64,000 nt of DNA, from positions 124,001-188,000 of the forward strand of contig NZ_JAPUVI010000022.1 of assembly GCF_029255285.1 (NCBI RefSeq). Direction: 5' to 3'. Source of the stretch: Accumulibacter sp. Lineage in GTDB: Bacteria; Pseudomonadota; Gammaproteobacteria; Burkholderiales; Rhodocyclaceae. The translations under genes and the position numbers were made by a program. The notes under the pieces are model-generated. The model was given only the letters and a program-made list of their open reading frames with translations. It was not told where the DNA came from and made no database searches. Shown one piece after another: positions 1 to 8,698 of this stretch (within the stretch, counting starts at the first letter, position 1; the number at the start of each line of letters is the position of its first letter).

Positions 1-732
1 TTCGCCGTGATCCACCTGCTCGAAATGGAGCATCGCGAGATCACGATTGGCGAGGTGAACGTATTCGTCGGCGGCAATTTCATTCTCTCGGTGCGCAACC
101 GCAGCGGCCAGCCCCTGGTGGGTGTGCGCGAACGCTGCGAACGCGAGCCCGAGTTCCTCAAGCAGGGATCGGGTTTCGTCCTCTACGCCTTGATGGATGA
201 AGTGGTCGACCGCTATTTTCCGATCGTCGATAGCCTGGAATCCGAACTCGAAGATATCGAGGAAACCATCTTCGAGCGCGGCGCGGCACGCCACAACATC
301 GAGCGCCTGTACGAGCTGAAACGCCGCGCGACCCTCGTCAAGCACGCCGTGGCGCCGCTGATGGAGGCGGTCGGCAAGCTTGCCAGCAGTCGCCTATCGC
401 CGATCGCGGCCAGCAGCCGGCACTATTTCCGCGACGTCTATGACCATCTGACGCGCATCAACGCCAACCTCGATGCCCTGCGCGACACCATCGGCACGGC
501 CATCCAGGTCAGCCTCTCAACCGTGGCCATCGAACAGAACGACGTCGCCAAGCGCCTGGCCGCCTGGGCCGGGGTCTTTGCCGTCGCAACCGCGTTTGCC
601 GGTATCTGGGGCATGAACTTCAAGCTGATGCCCGAATTGCAGTGGGAATACGGCTACCCGATGGCCTTGGCCGCGATCGCTGCTGCCATGGGCTTTCTCT
701 TCTTCCGCTTTCGGCGCCTGGGCTGGCTGTGA
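1..732 (+). CDS. corA: CorA-family Mg2+/divalent cation channel, 5' end missing
   Basis: This is the C-terminal 243 residues of a CorA-type magnesium/cobalt channel of the inner membrane. The reading frame is open to the first base, so the gene starts outside the window; a GTG at 7 is internal. The long helical domain (EELEDIEE-like acidic helices, then 'IERLYELKRR') leads to the first membrane helix, which ends in the diagnostic Gly-Met-Asn selectivity motif (GMNFKLMPE). A second membrane helix and a basic tail (FRFRRLGWL) follow. CorA proteins are usually about 320 residues, so roughly 75 to 80 are missing. Its TGA overlaps the GTG of the kdpD-type gene, suggesting translational coupling of two ion-homeostasis genes. 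Confidence 0.88.
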   Translation, partial: FAVIHLLEMEHREITIGEVNVFVGGNFILSVRNRSGQPLVGVRERCEREPEFLKQGSGFVLYALMDEVVDRYFPIVDSLESELEDIEETIFERGAARHNIERLYELKRRATLVKHAVAPLMEAVGKLASSRLSPIAASSRHYFRDVYDHLTRINANLDALRDTIGTAIQVSLSTVAIEQNDVAKRLAAWAGVFAVATAFAGIWGMNFKLMPELQWEYGYPMALAAIAAAMGFLFFRFRRLGWL

Positions 733-3422
733 CCGAACGTCCCGACCCGGATCGACTCCTGGCACGCGTCCAGGAGGAAGACGCCAAGGAGGCGCGCGGC
801 AAGCTGAAGATCTTCTTCGGCGCCTGCGCTGGCGTCGGCAAGACCTACGCCATGCTTCTGGCCGCTCGTCAACAGCAAGGACTGGGAACGGATGTGCTCG
901 TCGGCGTCGTCGAAACGCATGGCCGCAAGGAAACCGAGGCTCTGCTGAGCGGCCTGGATCGGCTCGCGCCGGCGGAAATTTCCCATCGCGACAAGGTTTT
1001 CCGGGAGTTCGATCTCGACGCCGCGCTAGCACGCCGGCCGGCGCTGATCCTGATGGACGAGCTGGCCCATGCCAACGTCGCCGGTTCGCGCCATCCGAAG
1101 CGCTGGCAGGACGTGCACGAACTGCTCGCCGCGGGCATCGACGTGTACACGACGGTCAACGTGCAGCATCTGGAAACGCTCAACGATGTGGTCAGCGGCA
1201 TTGCCGGCATTCGCGTCTGGGAAACGGTGCCCGATCACGTCTTCGACGAAGCGGACGAAGTGGTGCTCGTCGACCTGCCGCCGGACGAACTGCTGCAGCG
1301 CTTGAAGGAGGGGAAGGTCTATCTGCCACGACAAGCCGAACGGGCGATCCGCCACTTCTTCCGCAAGGGTAATCTGATCGCCCTGCGCGAGCTGGCGCTG
1401 CGCCGCACGGCCGACCGCGTGGACGACGAAATGCTGGCCTACCGCCACGAAACGTCAGTGAGCCAGGTATGGCAAACGCGCGATGCGCTGCTGGTATGCC
1501 TCGGACCGGGCAGAGGCGGCGAGCGGCTGGTGCGCGCCGGGGCGCGGCTGGCCGGGCGGCTGGAAGCTCCCTGGCACGCGATCCACGTCGCCACGTCTGG
1601 CGCGAGGCCGGAGCCGGAAACGCAGCGGCAGCGCGTCGTGCAAGCGCTCGAACTGGCCGCCTCGCTCGGCGCCGAAACGGCGACACTGGCGGCTGAGGAC
1701 GCGGTCGCGGCCATCGTCGACTATGCGCGCGAGCAGAACCTCTCGCGCGTGATGGTCGGGCGCGACCACCGGCGCCCCTGGCAACCCTGGTATCGTTCGA
1801 TCGCCGACCGCATCGGCCAGACCGCGCCCGACCTCGATGTAGTTCAGGCGGCACGCAGCGAGGCGAAGCGCAGCGCAGCGCCGGCGCCTGCCGCGCCACC
1901 GACAGCCGGCGATTGGCCGGCCTATCTCAAGGCGGCGGCGATCTGCGCCGCGGCGACGGCGCTCGCGGCGCCGCTCGCTGGCGCGCTCGAGCTCACCAAC
2001 ATCGCCATGTTGTTCCTGCTCGCGGTACTCATCGTGGCCACGCGTCTTGGCCGTGGCCCGGCCGTGGCAAGCGCCTTTCTGGTGGTTGCCGCCTTCGACT
2101 TCTTCTTCGTGCCGCCGCGTTTTTCCTTCACGGTCAACGATGCGCAGCATCTCGTGACCTTGGCCGTGATGCTCATCGTGGCCTTGATCACTGGCCAGCT
2201 CACGGCACGCTACAAGCAACACGCCGAGGTGGCGACGCAGCGCGAAGCGCGCGCCCGCGGGCTTTACGAAATGGCACGCGACCTCTCGGCCGCCTTGCTG
2301 CCGATGCAAATCGCCGAAGCTTGCGATCGCTTTCTATCGCTCGAGTTCGGCGCTCAGGCCGCCTTGTTGCTGTCCGACGCCAAGGACCGTCTGCAAGTGG
2401 AAGTGGTCAAGGCCGGAGCGGACGGCGCCGGCACGCCGATCATCGACGAGGGCGTCGCCCGCTGGGCCTTCGATCATGGCGAGGCAGCCGGGCTGTCCAC
2501 CGACACCCTGCCGGGCAGTCCATTGCTCTACCTGCCGCTCAAGACGCCGATGCGCACACGCGGCGTGCTCGCGATCGCACCGCGCGACCCGCTACGCGTG
2601 CGGGCTCCGGAAACGCGTCGTCAGCTCGAGGCCTTTGCCAGTCTGGTGGCGATCGCCGTCGAGCGCCTGCACTACGTCGAGGTGGCGCAAGCCACGCTGC
2701 TGCAGATGGAATCCGAGAGCCTGCGCAATTCGCTGCTGGCGGCGATCTCGCACGATCTGCGCACGCCACTGAGCGTACTGGTGGGGCTGGCCGAATCGAT
2801 CCGGCTGACGCAGCCGCCGCCGACCGAGGCCCAGGCCCGGATTGTCGAGACGCTTGAGGAGGAAGCGCTACGCATGAGCGCCAAGGTCGGCAAGCTGCTC
2901 GATATGGCGCGGCTGCAGGCCGGAAAGGTCGAACTCAAGCGCCAATGGCAGCCGCTGGAAGAAGTCGTCGGCGGCGCGCTGGCCGCCACCGACCTGCTCC
3001 TGGCCGGACACGCCGTGCACACTGCCTTGCCCGACGGTCTGCCGCGGCTCGAGATCGATGCCGGGCTGATCGAGCGGGTGCTGTGCAACCTCCTGGAGAA
3101 TGCCGCCAAGCACACGCCGGCCGGAACCCGCGTGGACGTCGGTGCGGCGCTGCGCGGGAGCGAGGTCGACGTGTGGGTGGACGACAACGGCCCGGGTTTG
3201 CCCCGCGGGCGCGAAGAGAGCATTTTCCAGAAGTTCGAACGCGGCGCGCGCGCGCGCACGACGCCTGGCGTAGGTCTTGGCCTGGCCATCTGCCGCGCCA
3301 TCGTCGAGGCGCACGGCGGCAGGATTCGTGCCGAGAACCGCCCCGGCGGCGGCGCGCGTTTCATCTTCTCGCTGCCGCGCGGCGTGCCGCCGACGCTTCC
3401 CGAAAACGGCGGAACTACATGA
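729..3422 (+). CDS. kdpD: Full-length KdpD-type osmosensitive K+ sensor histidine kinase
   Basis: This 897-residue sensor kinase is close in length to E. coli KdpD (894). In order it has an N-terminal KdpD domain with Walker A GACAGVGKT (about residues 31-39), a Usp-like domain (about 250-370), four membrane helices of the DUF4118 type (about 400-500), a GAF-like linker, a HisKA domain with ISHDLRTP (His675), and an ATPase domain with NLLENAAKH, DNGPGLP and GLGLAIC. The GTG at 729 is chosen because it overlaps the corA stop (GTGA) and gives the family length. No kdpFABC or kdpE lies directly beside it. Its 3' end overlaps the convergent kup gene by 8 bp. Its likely partner is one of the two KdpE-like regulators between 5.3 and 8.6 kb, but which one is not evident. 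Confidence 0.93.
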   Translation: MTERPDPDRLLARVQEEDAKEARGKLKIFFGACAGVGKTYAMLLAARQQQGLGTDVLVGVVETHGRKETEALLSGLDRLAPAEISHRDKVFREFDLDAALARRPALILMDELAHANVAGSRHPKRWQDVHELLAAGIDVYTTVNVQHLETLNDVVSGIAGIRVWETVPDHVFDEADEVVLVDLPPDELLQRLKEGKVYLPRQAERAIRHFFRKGNLIALRELALRRTADRVDDEMLAYRHETSVSQVWQTRDALLVCLGPGRGGERLVRAGARLAGRLEAPWHAIHVATSGARPEPETQRQRVVQALELAASLGAETATLAAEDAVAAIVDYAREQNLSRVMVGRDHRRPWQPWYRSIADRIGQTAPDLDVVQAARSEAKRSAAPAPAAPPTAGDWPAYLKAAAICAAATALAAPLAGALELTNIAMLFLLAVLIVATRLGRGPAVASAFLVVAAFDFFFVPPRFSFTVNDAQHLVTLAVMLIVALITGQLTARYKQHAEVATQREARARGLYEMARDLSAALLPMQIAEACDRFLSLEFGAQAALLLSDAKDRLQVEVVKAGADGAGTPIIDEGVARWAFDHGEAAGLSTDTLPGSPLLYLPLKTPMRTRGVLAIAPRDPLRVRAPETRRQLEAFASLVAIAVERLHYVEVAQATLLQMESESLRNSLLAAISHDLRTPLSVLVGLAESIRLTQPPPTEAQARIVETLEEEALRMSAKVGKLLDMARLQAGKVELKRQWQPLEEVVGGALAATDLLLAGHAVHTALPDGLPRLEIDAGLIERVLCNLLENAAKHTPAGTRVDVGAALRGSEVDVWVDDNGPGLPRGREESIFQKFERGARARTTPGVGLGLAICRAIVEAHGGRIRAENRPGGGARFIFSLPRGVPPTLPENGGTT

Positions 3423-5289
3423 CCACCTGCGTGCCCAATTCGACGACGCGATTGGCCGGCAGCCCGAAGAAGTTGGCGGCGCTGCCGCCGTTGCGGAACA
3501 TCCAGACGAAGAGCTTGCCGCGCCAGTGGCTCATCTCGGTATTCAGGCGGGGAAGCAAGGTTTCCCGACCGAGGAAGAAAGAGGTGTCCATGGGGTCGAA
3601 GTGGAGCCCGAATTCGGCGCACCCGGCCAGCGCGTCCGGCAGATTGGGCGGCTCCATGTAGCCGTAGAAGACCTTGACCTGCCACAGGCCGCTGGCCAGT
3701 TTCACCACTTCCACCCGGCTGGCCTCCGCTCGCCGGGGGACGTCGAGAATATGGACCGAGACCAGGACGAGGCGCTCGTGCAACACCTTGTAGTGCTTCA
3801 GGCTGTGCAGCAGCGAGTGCGGGACGCTGTCGGGGTTGGAGGTGAGGAATATCGCTGTCCCCGGTACCCGTCGCGCCCCGGCGATCGCTTGCAGGAAGCT
3901 TCGCGTATCCATCGCGTCCATGGCCAGATGCGCGCTGAGCAGGTCGCGGCCGCGCTTCCAGGTGGAAAGCAGCAGATAGACGGCGAGGCCGAAGAGCAGC
4001 GGGAACCAGCCGCCGTCGGCGATCTTCACCGAGTTGGCCGAGAAATAGGCCAGATCGACGATCGCGAAGGGCAGCGCGCCGAGAAGCGCGCGCCAGACAG
4101 GCCAGCCCCAGACGTATCGCGCGACGACGAAGGCCAGCAGATCGGTGATGAACATCGTTCCCGTGACGGCGATGCCGTAGGCCGCCGCCAGGTTCGACGA
4201 ACTGCCGAAGCCGAGCACCAGTACGATGACCGCAAAGAGCAGGCTCCAGTTGATGCCCGCCAGGTAGATTTGCCCCCTCTGCTGATCCGACGTGTGGCTG
4301 ATCTCCATGCGCGGGGTGAAGCCGAGCTGAATCGCCTGCTGCGTAATCGAGAAAGCGCCCGAAATCACGGCCTGCGAGGCGATCACCGTCGCCACCGTGG
4401 ACAGTACGACCATCGGATAGAGCAGCCAGTCGGGGGCGAGCAGATAGAACGGGTTGGCGATGGCCTCCGGGTCGCGCAACAGCAGCGCCCCTTGCCCGAA
4501 ATAGTTGATCACCAGCGCCGGCAGAACCAGGCCAAACCAGGCCCACTGGATCGGCTTGCGGCCGAAGTGCCCCATGTCCGCATACAGCGCCTCGCCGCCC
4601 GTCAGCACGAGCACGGCGGCACCGAGGGCAAAGAACCCGAGCATCGGGTTGTCGTCGAAGAAACGGACGGCGTGCCACGGCCCCAGCGCGCGCAGTACCG
4701 CCGGGTCATGGGCGATGCTCAGCAGGCCGAGCCCGCCCAGGGTGAGGAACCAAAGCACCATGATCGGCCCGAAGAACGCGCCCACGGCGGCGGTGCCGCG
4801 ACGTTGCACGGCAAACAGGCCGACCAGGATCGCCAACGAAATCGGTACGACGTAGGGCTTGAAGGCCGGTGTCGCGACTTCCAGACCCTCGACCGCCGAG
4901 AGCACGGAAATGGCCGGCGTGATCACCCCGTCACCGTAGAAAAGGGCCGCCCCGAAGAGGCCGAGAACGATGATCAGCCGGCGCTGCCACGAGCCCGGCG
5001 CGATCGGCCGCAGGGCCAGCGCCATCAAGGCCATGATGCCGCCTTCGCCTTTGTTGTCGGCGCGCATGATGAACAACACGTACTTCAGGCTGACGACGGC
5101 CATCAGCGACCAGATGATCAGCGAGAGAATGCCGACGACGTTGTCAGGGGTGATCGGCACCGGATGGTGCGCGCCACCGAAGACCTCCTTGATCGCGGAC
5201 CGGGGACTGGTGCCGATATCGCCATACACGACACCAAGGGCGGCCAGCGACAGGCTGGCCAGACGGCTCTCGCCGGTGTTTTCGGACAT
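3415..5289 (-). CDS. kup: Kup low-affinity K+ uptake protein
   Basis: Kup is an inner-membrane K+/H+ symporter. The 624 residues match the E. coli length of 622, and the family signature of the first helices is present (LGVVYGDIGTSP near residue 18, then GGIMAL, FYGDGVITPAIS). About 12 hydrophobic helices are followed by a cytoplasmic tail. The ATG at 5289 has a purine-rich ribosome site (AGAGGT). It lies 24 bp downstream of the KdpE-like gene on the same strand, so kinase, regulator and K+ transporter probably form one operon. Its stop overlaps the kdpD 3' end by 8 bp in convergent orientation. Confidence 0.95.
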   Translation of the reverse strand: MSENTGESRLASLSLAALGVVYGDIGTSPRSAIKEVFGGAHHPVPITPDNVVGILSLIIWSLMAVVSLKYVLFIMRADNKGEGGIMALMALALRPIAPGSWQRRLIIVLGLFGAALFYGDGVITPAISVLSAVEGLEVATPAFKPYVVPISLAILVGLFAVQRRGTAAVGAFFGPIMVLWFLTLGGLGLLSIAHDPAVLRALGPWHAVRFFDDNPMLGFFALGAAVLVLTGGEALYADMGHFGRKPIQWAWFGLVLPALVINYFGQGALLLRDPEAIANPFYLLAPDWLLYPMVVLSTVATVIASQAVISGAFSITQQAIQLGFTPRMEISHTSDQQRGQIYLAGINWSLLFAVIVLVLGFGSSSNLAAAYGIAVTGTMFITDLLAFVVARYVWGWPVWRALLGALPFAIVDLAYFSANSVKIADGGWFPLLFGLAVYLLLSTWKRGRDLLSAHLAMDAMDTRSFLQAIAGARRVPGTAIFLTSNPDSVPHSLLHSLKHYKVLHERLVLVSVHILDVPRRAEASRVEVVKLASGLWQVKVFYGYMEPPNLPDALAGCAEFGLHFDPMDTSFFLGRETLLPRLNTEMSHWRGKLFVWMFRNGGSAANFFGLPANRVVELGTQVVM

Positions 5290-5313
5290 GATGCTTACCT
5301 CTTGCTTCAGGAT

Positions 5314-6003
5314 TCAGGATTGAAAGCGATAGCCGACACCGGTCTCGGTGAGAATGTGTTGCGGCTGGGTCGGGTCCATCTCGAGCTTCTGGCGTAGCCG
5401 GCCAACGTAGATGCGCAGGTAGTGGCCCTGCTCGCTGCGCCCCGGCCCCCAAACTTCCCGGATCAGGTGGCGATGCGTCAGTACCTTGCCGCTGTTGGCT
5501 AGCATCACCGCCAGCAGGCGATACTCGATTTGCGTCAGGTGAAGCTCGACGCCGCCCCGGCTCACGATGCGCCGCGACAGATCCACCTCGACATCGCCGA
5601 AGCGATGCAGGGGACTCGCCTCGCCGGCTTGCCAGTGGCGTCTCAGCAAGGCCCGTACGCGCGCCAGCAACTCGCCCACGCCGAAGGGTTTGCAGAGATA
5701 GTCGTCGGCACCGGTATCAAGGGCGGCGATCTTGTCACGCTCCGTCGAGCGCGCGGAGAGGATGAGAATCGGCACCATCGACCAGCTACGCATGTCGCGG
5801 ATGAATTCCATGCCGTTCATGTCCGGCAGCCCCAGGTCGAGGATCACCAGATGCACCTGGCCACGAGCAAGCTCGTCCAGGCCTTGGCGCGCCGTGGCCG
5901 CGGCGAACGCCGCGCAGCCCTCGCGGCGCAAGGCATCGCAGACGAAGCGGCGGATTTGCGGTTCGTCCTCGACGACGATGACCTGCGCCATCGTCTCGTT
6001 CAT
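5314..6003 (-). CDS. KdpE-like OmpR-family response regulator (copy 1)
   Basis: This 229-residue regulator has a receiver domain followed by an OmpR/PhoB winged helix. The acidic pocket (VEDE near residue 11), phospho-acceptor Asp56 in LVILDLGLPD, the conserved Lys in CKPFG, and the DNA-binding wing (YLRIYVGRLRQKLE) are visible. The ATG at 6003 overlaps the stop of the upstream kinase (ATGA), which fixes the start and pairs the two. E. coli KdpE is 225 residues. Its probable output is the kup gene immediately downstream, although that is an inference. The second KdpE-like protein at 7870-8583 is a clear paralogue. Confidence 0.92.
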   Translation of the reverse strand: MNETMAQVIVVEDEPQIRRFVCDALRREGCAAFAAATARQGLDELARGQVHLVILDLGLPDMNGMEFIRDMRSWSMVPILILSARSTERDKIAALDTGADDYLCKPFGVGELLARVRALLRRHWQAGEASPLHRFGDVEVDLSRRIVSRGGVELHLTQIEYRLLAVMLANSGKVLTHRHLIREVWGPGRSEQGHYLRIYVGRLRQKLEMDPTQPQHILTETGVGYRFQS

Positions 6004-7520
6004 GGCGTACCCTCGTCGTCCATGGCGGGAGGCGTGCCAAGAGGAAGGGTGAAACGGACACGGGCACCGCCGGGGCGGTTCTCGGCGACGATCGTGCCAC
6101 GGTGCGCGTCGACGATGGCCTTGCAGATCGCGAGTCCCAGCCCGGTACCGGCGACGGCCGGCTCGCGCTCGCCCCGGGCAAACAGGTCGAAAACCTGGTC
6201 GATGCAATCCGCGGGAAAACCCGGCCCGTCATTGCCGATAGCGATTTCCAACGCCTCGCCGCACGTGCGTGCCAGCACCTCGATGCGCGCCCCCGGTGGG
6301 GAATACTTGACGGCGTTCTCCAGCAGGTTGCACAGGACGCGTTCGAGCAGCACGGCGTCGAACTCGACGAGCGGCAAGTCCCGCGGCACCTGGATGTCAA
6401 GCCTGCGGCTGGCGAGAAGACCCGCCAGCAGGCGGATGCTGGAGCCGACGATCTCCTCGAAGGCTTGCCACTCCTTGTTCAGAGTGATGCTGCCGGCCTG
6501 CAGGCGGGCCATTTCGAGCAGGTTGGACATCAGGCGATGCATGGCATGCGCCTGGTCACGAATGATCGCCGCCGTCTCGATGGCGCCTTCGTCGAGCGCC
6601 GGCTGCCGGTGCACGAGGGTATCGGCCAGCCCGACGAGACTGGTCAGCGGCGTCCGCAAGTCGTGCGACAGCGACGACAGGATCGATGCGCGCAACCGCT
6701 CCGCGGAGACCCGCAGTTCGCTGTCCTGGGCAGCCTCGGCGTAATGCAGCCGTTCGAGCGTGATCGCCAGCAGCGAGGCCACCGCTTCCAGCAGGGGTCG
6801 CAGTGCGCGCACCCGCTCGACGTCGTCCGACCGTGGTACCAGAGCCAGCACCCCGAGGACACGGGTCGGTGCCACGAGGGGCAAGAAGACGATCGCCACG
6901 CCCATGCCGGCCAGAGGATCGGTTTCGACGACGGTGCCGCGTTCGTAGGCCGACCGCGCGAAGCCCTCTTCCAGATCGTTCAGGTGGTGGCTGCCGTATT
7001 CGTGGTAGGAGAACCCCTTGCTCGAAGCGTCGGCGACCAGAACCGTCGCCTCCAGCTCGACGGCACCGAGGAACTGCCGAGCAATTCCGGCAACCCGGTC
7101 GGCCGTCAGGGCGCCGCCCAGATCGCGTGCCAACTGGTAAAGGAGACGCGTCTCCTGTTCTCGAGACTGCGCCTCGACGGTCCGCTCGGAAAGCAATGCC
7201 GCCAGATGCGACGAGATCAGTCCAACGGCAAGCATGACCGCGAAAGTCACCAGATACTGCCCGTCGGCGACGGCAAATGACAACTGTGGCGGGACGAAGA
7301 AGAAATCGAACAGGGCCACCCCGAGGAAGGCCGCCATGACCGACGGGCCGCGTCCCAGCCACACAGCGGCGACGAAAACCGTCAGCAGAAAGATCATCAC
7401 GATGTTGGCGAGATCGAGCAGCCCACGCAAAGGAAGCGTGCCCAGCGTGGTCAGAGTGCAAAGCGCGGCAGCGACCAGATACGGTGCACGGCGCCAGCGG
7501 GAGGACGACTCGGTATTCAT
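6000..7520 (-). CDS. Short KdpD-like histidine kinase lacking the KdpD/Usp domains
   Basis: This 506-residue kinase corresponds to only the C-terminal half of KdpD. It has four closely spaced membrane helices of the DUF4118 type (about residues 12-110, including the FDFFFVPPQ motif shared with the full-length KdpD), a GAF-like region, a HisKA domain with SHDLRTP (His286) and an ATPase domain (NLLENAVKYSP, GLGLAICK). The N-terminal ATP-binding KdpD and Usp domains are absent. The start is uncertain: the ATG at 7520 is placed just before the first hydrophobic segment, but no good ribosome site precedes it, and an in-frame ATG at 7589 is an alternative. It overlaps its regulator gene by 4 bp. 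Confidence 0.9.
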   Translation of the reverse strand: MNTESSSRWRRAPYLVAAALCTLTTLGTLPLRGLLDLANIVMIFLLTVFVAAVWLGRGPSVMAAFLGVALFDFFFVPPQLSFAVADGQYLVTFAVMLAVGLISSHLAALLSERTVEAQSREQETRLLYQLARDLGGALTADRVAGIARQFLGAVELEATVLVADASSKGFSYHEYGSHHLNDLEEGFARSAYERGTVVETDPLAGMGVAIVFLPLVAPTRVLGVLALVPRSDDVERVRALRPLLEAVASLLAITLERLHYAEAAQDSELRVSAERLRASILSSLSHDLRTPLTSLVGLADTLVHRQPALDEGAIETAAIIRDQAHAMHRLMSNLLEMARLQAGSITLNKEWQAFEEIVGSSIRLLAGLLASRRLDIQVPRDLPLVEFDAVLLERVLCNLLENAVKYSPPGARIEVLARTCGEALEIAIGNDGPGFPADCIDQVFDLFARGEREPAVAGTGLGLAICKAIVDAHRGTIVAENRPGGARVRFTLPLGTPPAMDDEGTP

Positions 7521-7523
7521 GGC

Positions 7524-7595
7524 CGGCAAATGGGCTGGAAAGGAAATGCTGTCAGTGTCCGGAATGCGAAGTAAAAATGGTGTAAACATTTGCCG
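7524..7595. repeat. 9-bp perfect inverted repeat in front of the short KdpD-like kinase
   Basis: CGGCAAATG at 7524-7532 is the exact reverse complement of CATTTGCCG at 7587-7595, with 54 bp between. On the kinase mRNA the 3' arm sits three bases before the proposed ATG. It could be a pair of protein-binding half-sites or a long-range stem across the leader. The rest of the 349-bp divergent interval to 7869 must hold promoters for both directions, but I see no confident -35/-10 pair. Confidence 0.35.
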
Positions 7596-7869
7596 ACGGG
7601 GACGCCCCCGGCCCCCGGCCAACGCCGTCGCCAGGGGCACCCCGAACCGCCAGAGTCATTCTGTCGGGGGCTCCTCTTTGCTACTATCCACCTCGTTTGA
7701 CCCGCCCGTGCCGCGTGGGGCGCTCCGCCGTCGCAGGCAGCGCCAGCGCGGCAGACTCCCTGGTCCGAGTCGGTAAGCGTGCCCAGAACCTCTTCCCTCA
7801 ACGCGAGTGTCCTGACATGAAGCACCTGGAAGTGCGGCAAGCGACATTCGGCGCGCCGCGGCACGCGCC

Positions 7870-8583
7870 ATGACGGCGTCGACGATGGGCATCGTCGTCG
7901 TCGAGGACGAAGCCAACATCCGGCGCTTCGTCAAACTGGCGCTCGAAAGCGAGGGTTTTCAGGTCTTCGAAGCCGACAGCGTCAAGCGTGGCCTGATCGA
8001 GACCGGCACGCGCCGCCCGGACCTGGTGGTGCTCGATCTCGGCCTGCCCGACGGTGATGGCATCGACTTCATCCGCAATCTGAGAAACTGGTCGGAGATC
8101 CCGGTGCTCGTCCTCTCGGCGCGCACGCCCGAGATCGACAAGGTGGCGGCGCTCGATGCCGGCGCCGACGATTATCTGACCAAACCCTTTGCTGCCGCCG
8201 AGCTGCTTGCCCGCGTACGCGCGCACCTGCGCCGCCGCAGCCGTAGCGGTAGCGGCAGCGGCACGACGCTCGCCGAGTTCGGGTCGATTCGCGTCGACCT
8301 GGCGCGGCGCACCGTCGAACGCGACGCTGCGCCCCTCCACCTGACGCCGATCGAGTATCGGCTCCTCAGCTATCTGATCGCCAATCCGGACTGTGTGCTG
8401 ACCCACCGCCAGATCCTGAAAAACGTCTGGGGCCCCGGGCACGCCGAGGACAGCCACTATGTCCGCGTCTATATGGGAAACCTGCGCCGCAAGATCGAGG
8501 ACGATCCCGCCCGACCGAAGCACCTGCGCACCGAAGCCGGGGTCGGCTACCGTTTCGTCGGCGCGTTGCCGGGCGAGTCATGA
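7870..8583 (+). CDS. KdpE-like OmpR-family response regulator (copy 2)
   Basis: This 237-residue regulator is organised like copy 1: receiver domain with the acidic pair in VVVEDEANIRRF, phospho-acceptor Asp56 in LVVLDLGLPDGDG and Lys in TKPFAAAE, then a winged helix ending in YRFVGALPGES. A Ser/Gly-rich linker (RSRSGSGSG) joins the domains. It is transcribed away from the short kinase, with a 349-bp shared upstream region. No kinase gene follows it, so it may be the output of the full-length KdpD at 729-3422 or may cross-talk with the short kinase. A start at the sixth codon (Met) is possible. Its stop overlaps the ATG of a small ORF. Confidence 0.92.
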   Translation: MTASTMGIVVVEDEANIRRFVKLALESEGFQVFEADSVKRGLIETGTRRPDLVVLDLGLPDGDGIDFIRNLRNWSEIPVLVLSARTPEIDKVAALDAGADDYLTKPFAAAELLARVRAHLRRRSRSGSGSGTTLAEFGSIRVDLARRTVERDAAPLHLTPIEYRLLSYLIANPDCVLTHRQILKNVWGPGHAEDSHYVRVYMGNLRRKIEDDPARPKHLRTEAGVGYRFVGALPGES

Positions 8584-8696
8584 GCGACCCATGCTGGCTG
8601 AGCCGCACCGCTGCCGACGACGCGCAAGCGCGGCGCAGGCCGAAGTTCGGCAAGCCATTCCGCCCGGCGCGGCGACCTATCCTGCCAAAGGACTGA
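8580..8696 (+). CDS. Possible 38-residue basic ORF overlapping the regulator stop
   Basis: An ATG at 8580 overlaps the TGA of the response regulator (ATGA) and opens a 38-codon Arg/Pro/Lys-rich frame (MSDPCWLSRTAADD at the N terminus, PILPKD at the C terminus). It ends 2 bp before the ATG of the next gene. Position and overlap fit translational coupling, but composition is unremarkable for GC-rich DNA and I recognise no family. Confidence 0.22.
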   Translation: MSDPCWLSRTAADDAQARRRPKFGKPFRPARRPILPKD

Positions 8697-8698
8697 AC

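Noticed and set aside
2672..4678. Long minus-strand frame of 668 codons across kdpD and kup
   Set aside because: Antisense to two well-supported genes; composition is Arg/Pro/Ala-rich and matches no family. It is a GC-rich shadow frame.
3277..5397. Plus-strand frame of 706 codons opposite kup
   Set aside because: Complement of the kup coding frame; its charged, low-order sequence (many His/Gln/Arg/Glu) is typical of antisense frames.
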